From an uncultured Clostridia bacterium (GTDB lineage Bacteria; Bacillota; Clostridia; TANB77; CAG-508), in the NCBI GenBank assembly GCA_944386335.1, contig CALXAQ010000019.1, positions 1 through 8,187 of the forward strand: DNA of 8,187 bases, read 5' to 3'. The translations under genes were made by a program, and so were the position numbers. Positions within the stretch are counted from its first letter, which is position 1. Every line of letters starts with the position of its first letter. Positions 5,667 to 8,187 of the stretch are shown piece by piece. Below the pieces are notes generated by a model, which saw nothing but the letters and a program-made list of their open reading frames with translations, ran no database searches and was not told the DNA's origin.

Positions 5667-5692
5667 AATAAAAAAGGAGGTACTAGAAAGTT

Positions 5693-6061
5693 ATGGTACA
5701 GCAACAATCTATATTAAAAGTAGCAGACAACACTGGTGCAAAAGAAATTATGTGCATTAGATGTTTAGGTGGTTCTTATAGAAAATATGCTGGTGTAGGA
5801 GACGTTATCGTTGCTTCTGTTAAAACAGCAACACCTGGCGGTATTGTAAAAAAAGGTGATGTTGTAAAAGCAGTTGTAGTAAGAACGAAAAAGCCAATTA
5901 GAAGAGCTGACGGATCTTATGTAAGATTTGATGAAAATGCAGCAGTTATTATAAAAGAAGATAAAAACCCTAGAGGAACACGTATCTTTGGACCAGTAGC
6001 TAGAGAATTAAGAGATGGAGATTATATGAAAATTCTTTCACTTGCTCCAGAAGTTCTTTAG
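5693..6061 (+). CDS. rplN: 50S ribosomal protein L14 (uL14)
   Basis: L14 is a beta-barrel protein that contacts 16S rRNA at an intersubunit bridge and pairs with L19. It is also the binding site of the silencing factor RsfS. The 122-residue product is exactly the common length. It begins with SILKVADNTGAKEI (residues 6-19). It keeps GGSYRKYAGVGDVI (26-39), the signature DENAAVII (80-87) and RGTRIFGPVARELR (94-107). AAGGAGG (5674-5680) lies 12 nt before the ATG. By convention this gene opens the spc operon, but there is no terminator or clear promoter between rpsQ and rplN, so the S10 and spc clusters appear continuous. Confidence 0.97.
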   Translation: MVQQQSILKVADNTGAKEIMCIRCLGGSYRKYAGVGDVIVASVKTATPGGIVKKGDVVKAVVVRTKKPIRRADGSYVRFDENAAVIIKEDKNPRGTRIFGPVARELRDGDYMKILSLAPEVL

Positions 6062-6149
6062 GAATAAGGAAGAAAATATCGATTTTACTATAAGAAAGAG
6101 ACACCCTTTCTGAAAAGGAAAAAATAAAAAAAGAAGAGGTGAAAAAAGA
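6062..6149 (+). promoter_or_regulatory. rplN-rplX spacer with two mutually exclusive hairpins
   Basis: This spacer is 88 nt, against 14-40 nt at most junctions. AGAAAG (6093-6098) can pair with CTTTCT (6106-6111) around a 7-nt loop. Alternatively CCTTT (6105-6109) pairs with AAAGG (6114-6118) around CTGA. The two share bases, so only one can form. No T-run follows, which argues against a terminator. The rest is A-rich and ends at the rplX ribosome binding site GAGGTG (6136-6141). A regulatory or processing role is possible but weakly supported. Confidence 0.3.
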
Positions 6150-6458
6150 ATGAAAATCAAAAAAGGTGATACTGTAAAAGTTTTATCAGGAAATGATAAA
6201 GGAAAAACAGGAGAAGTTTTAGACGTAATACCAAAAACACAAAAAATAGTGGTAAAAGGTGTTAACATTAGAAAAAAACATGTAAAACCAAGAAAACAAG
6301 GTGAAGAAGGCGGAATTATACCAGTAGAGTGCGCTATTCACAGTAGTAAAGTAAATGTGGTTTGTCCAAAATGTGGAAAGGCTACTAGAATTGGTTATCA
6401 AATAGAAAAAGATGAAAAAGTACGTATTTGTAAAAAATGCGGTGCAAAAATAAAATAG
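6150..6458 (+). CDS. rplX: 50S ribosomal protein L24 (uL24), zinc-ribbon form
   Basis: L24 initiates 50S assembly by binding 23S rRNA and later sits near the tunnel exit. The 102-residue product has an N-terminal KOW domain (residues 4-36, with KKGDTVKVLSGNDKGKTG at 4-21). The RNA-binding segment NIRKKHVKPRKQGEEGG follows (39-55). The C-terminus keeps a full zinc ribbon: CPKC (72-75) and CKKC (94-97). Some bacterial L24 proteins have lost these cysteines, so this one probably binds zinc. GAGGTG (6136-6141) lies 8 nt before the ATG. It follows an 88-nt spacer and precedes rplE by 25 nt. Confidence 0.96.
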   Translation: MKIKKGDTVKVLSGNDKGKTGEVLDVIPKTQKIVVKGVNIRKKHVKPRKQGEEGGIIPVECAIHSSKVNVVCPKCGKATRIGYQIEKDEKVRICKKCGAKIK

Positions 6459-6483
6459 TAACGGAAAGGAGGAATACATAATC

Positions 6484-7023
6484 ATGGAAATTTTAAGAGA
6501 GCAATATGAAAAAGAAGTTGTTCCAGCAATGATGAAAAAATTTAATTATAAATCCATTATGCAAGTTCCAAAATTAGAAAAAGTAGTGATTAATATAGGA
6601 TTAGGAGATATCAAAGATAATCCAAAATCATTAGAGAACGCACAAAATGATATTAAAATTATTACTGGGCAAGCACCAGTAGTAACAAAGGCAAAGAAAG
6701 CAATCGCTGCCTTCAAAATTAGAGAAGGGGTTAATATGGGATGCAAAGTAACCTTGAGAAAAGGAAAAATGTATGACTTTGTATACAAATTATTTAATGT
6801 AGCACTTCCAAGAGTAAGAGATTTTAGAGGAGTATCTAAAGATTCTTTTGATGGTAGAGGAAATTACTCAATGGGTATAAAAGAACAATTAATATTCCCA
6901 GAAATCGAATATGATAAAGTAGACAAAATAAGAGGTATGGATATTATCTTTGTTACAACTGCAAAAACAGACGAAGAAGCAAGAGAATTATTAACACTTC
7001 TAGGTATGCCTTTTAAAAACTAA
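6484..7023 (+). CDS. rplE: 50S ribosomal protein L5 (uL5)
   Basis: L5 binds 5S rRNA in the central protuberance and touches the P-site tRNA and the 30S head. The 179-residue product has the standard length. The signature QVPKLEKVVINIGLGD (residues 27-42) is complete. The tRNA-contacting loop region AAFKIREGVNMGCKVTLR (75-92) is also present. LFNVALPRVRDFRG (103-116) and GIKEQLIFPEIEYD (131-144) are typical of bacterial L5. AAAGGAGG (6465-6472) lies 11 nt before the ATG. Order and spacing fit the spc cluster. Confidence 0.97.
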   Translation: MEILREQYEKEVVPAMMKKFNYKSIMQVPKLEKVVINIGLGDIKDNPKSLENAQNDIKIITGQAPVVTKAKKAIAAFKIREGVNMGCKVTLRKGKMYDFVYKLFNVALPRVRDFRGVSKDSFDGRGNYSMGIKEQLIFPEIEYDKVDKIRGMDIIFVTTAKTDEEARELLTLLGMPFKN

Positions 7024-7056
7024 GCAAAGTAAATGATAAAAGAAAGGAGAAAGCCC

Positions 7057-7242
7057 ATGGCTAAGAAGTCTTTAAAAGTAAAGCAAGCAAGAGAGCAAAA
7101 ATATAAAACAAGAGAATATAACAGATGTAAAATTTGCGGAAGACCACATGCTTATATTAGAAAATATGGAATTTGCCGTGTATGCTTTAGAGAATTAGCA
7201 CACAAAGGCGAAATACCTGGAGTAAAGAAAGCAAGTTGGTAA
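7057..7242 (+). CDS. rpsZ: 30S ribosomal protein S14, short zinc-binding type (uS14)
   Basis: S14 assembles late into the 30S head next to S3 and S10. The 61-residue product is the short form with a four-cysteine zinc site: CKIC (residues 24-27) and CRVC (40-43). It ends with the conserved FRELAHKGEIPGVKKASW (44-61). This form is the norm in Bacillota. The zinc-free paralogue of about 89-100 residues, when present, is encoded elsewhere. The ATG at 7057 is chosen because AAAGGAG (7043-7049) lies 7 nt upstream. An in-frame ATG at 7033 would add eight residues that merely translate the binding site. The symbol rpsN is also used for this gene. Confidence 0.96.
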   Translation: MAKKSLKVKQAREQKYKTREYNRCKICGRPHAYIRKYGICRVCFRELAHKGEIPGVKKASW

Positions 7243-7282
7243 TGCATAAAAGAAGAATAAAGAAAAGGAGGGAAATTCGTTC

Positions 7283-7681
7283 ATGAATACAACTGACCCA
7301 ATAGCAGATATGCTAACAAGAATCAGAAATGCTAACAGTGCAAAACATAAAACAGTGGATATTCCAGCATCTAATATGAAAAAAGCAATTGCGAATATCT
7401 TATTAGAAGAAGGATATATCAAAGAAGTAGAAGAAATTAAAAATGATACACAAGGAATGTTAAGAATTACATTAAAATATGATGAAAAAGGTGCAAGAGT
7501 TATCGATGGTTTAAGAAGAATTAGTAAACCAGGATTAAGAGTGTATGCATCTAAGGATGAATTACCAAGAGTATTAAATGGACTAGGAATCGCTTTAATT
7601 TCTACATCAAAAGGAATTAAAACAGATAAAGAAGCAAGAGCTGAAGGTCTTGGAGGAGAAGTTCTAGCTTATATATGGTAA
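7283..7681 (+). CDS. rpsH: 30S ribosomal protein S8 (uS8)
   Basis: S8 is a primary binder of the 16S rRNA central domain. In E. coli it represses the spc operon by binding its mRNA; whether that happens here is unknown. The 132-residue product matches the family. TDPIADMLTRIRNA (residues 4-17) opens the N-terminal domain. LRRISKPGLRVYASKDELP (77-95) lies in the C-terminal domain. The signature GIALISTSKGIKTDKEA (102-118) is complete, and the protein ends GGEVLAYIW (124-132). AAGGAGGG (7265-7272) lies 10 nt before the ATG. The 40-nt spacer after rpsZ contains a 14-codon frame that links both genes. Confidence 0.97.
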   Translation: MNTTDPIADMLTRIRNANSAKHKTVDIPASNMKKAIANILLEEGYIKEVEEIKNDTQGMLRITLKYDEKGARVIDGLRRISKPGLRVYASKDELPRVLNGLGIALISTSKGIKTDKEARAEGLGGEVLAYIW

Positions 7682-7720
7682 GTAAAAAGTGACAATAAAA
7701 AGAAGGAGGGAACTGAAAAG

Positions 7721-8187
7721 ATGTCAAGAATAGGAAATAAACCTATTACAATACCAAATGGTGTACAAGTAAAAGTAGAAGACCATCATGTTACTGTAAC
7801 AGGACCAAAAGGAACATTAGAAAGAGACATTCATAAAAATATGACAGTTTCTGTAGAGGGAAATGTTCTTACTGTAACAAGAGTAAATGATGAACCAGCC
7901 AATAAAAGTTTACATGGATTAACAAGAACTTTAATCCAAAATATGATAGAAGGTGTAGAAAAGGAATTTTCAAGAGAACTTCAAATCAATGGTGTTGGTT
8001 ATAGAGCACAAAAACAAGGAACAAAATTAGTAATGAACTTAGGTTATTCTCATCCAGTAGAGATGGAAGCTCCACAAGGAATTACTTTTGATGTACCAAA
8101 TGCAAATACCATTATTGTAAGAGGAATTGATAAAGAACTAGTTGGTCAAACAGCAGCAGTAGTAAGAACAAAGAGACCACCAGAAGT
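7721..8187 (+). CDS. rplF: 50S ribosomal protein L6 (uL6), 3' end cut by the window
   Basis: L6 lies near the elongation-factor binding site at the base of the stalk. The visible 155 codons begin MSRIGNKPITIPNGVQVKV (residues 1-19), the usual L6 start. The first of two similar alpha-beta domains ends near residue 80. The second starts around FSRELQINGVGYRAQ (83-97) and continues to QTAAVVRTKRPPE (143-155). Bacterial L6 is usually about 178-180 residues, so roughly 25 are missing beyond the edge; the frame is intact. AAGGAGGG (7703-7710) lies 10 nt before the ATG. The spc cluster presumably continues with rplR. Confidence 0.95.
   Translation, partial: MSRIGNKPITIPNGVQVKVEDHHVTVTGPKGTLERDIHKNMTVSVEGNVLTVTRVNDEPANKSLHGLTRTLIQNMIEGVEKEFSRELQINGVGYRAQKQGTKLVMNLGYSHPVEMEAPQGITFDVPNANTIIVRGIDKELVGQTAAVVRTKRPPE

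Noticed and set aside
7033..7056. Upstream ATG for rpsZ
   Set aside because: The eight extra residues come from reading the AAAGGAG site as codons, and the short S14 family starts at MAKKSLK, position 7057.

Overview
The window is 17 consecutive ribosomal-protein genes, all on the + strand: the S10 cluster running directly into the spc cluster. The order is rpsJ, rplC, rplD, rplW, rplB, rpsS, rplV, rpsC, rplP, rpmC, rpsQ, rplN, rplX, rplE, rpsZ (zinc-type rpsN), rpsH and rplF. The last gene is cut by the window edge. The order is canonical, no gene is missing, and no reading frame is broken.

The DNA is A-rich and AT-rich, arginine is almost always AGA, and strong GGAGG-type ribosome binding sites precede most genes. 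S14 is the short four-cysteine form, L24 carries an intact four-cysteine zinc ribbon, and L23 has a long basic C-terminal tail. Together these point to a low-GC Bacillota, most likely a member of Clostridia. That placement is inference; species or family cannot be read from here.

Layout: 1-194 is a leader or upstream intergenic region with a GC-rich, hairpin-forming start (about 1-67) and a terminator-like helix (90-126). Next come rpsJ (195-521), a 123-nt spacer that can form two hairpins ending at the rplC Shine-Dalgarno, then rplC, rplD and rplW (645-2261). A 296-nt non-coding stretch follows (2262-2557). Then come rplB to rplN (2558-6061), an 88-nt spacer, and rplX to rplF (6150-8187). 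Elsewhere genes are 14-40 nt apart or overlap by 1 nt (rplD/rplW, rpsC/rplP) or 11 nt (rplP/rpmC), as expected of one co-transcribed, translationally coupled unit. The products all assemble into the 30S and 50S subunits: L2, L3, L4, L14 and L16 around the peptidyl-transferase region and tunnel, L22, L23, L24 and L29 at the tunnel and its exit, L5 at the central protuberance, and S3, S10, S14 and S19 in the 30S head.

The genes are ordinary. The item most worth attention is the long spacer between rplW and rplB. Positions 2264-2387 read as nested helices: an outer 14-position stem with one mismatch, a 5-bp stem, a perfect 12-bp stem and a 5-bp apical hairpin, with a possible pseudoknot. This looks like an intra-operon cis-regulatory RNA. 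I cannot tell from the sequence alone whether it matches a known ribosomal-protein leader family.
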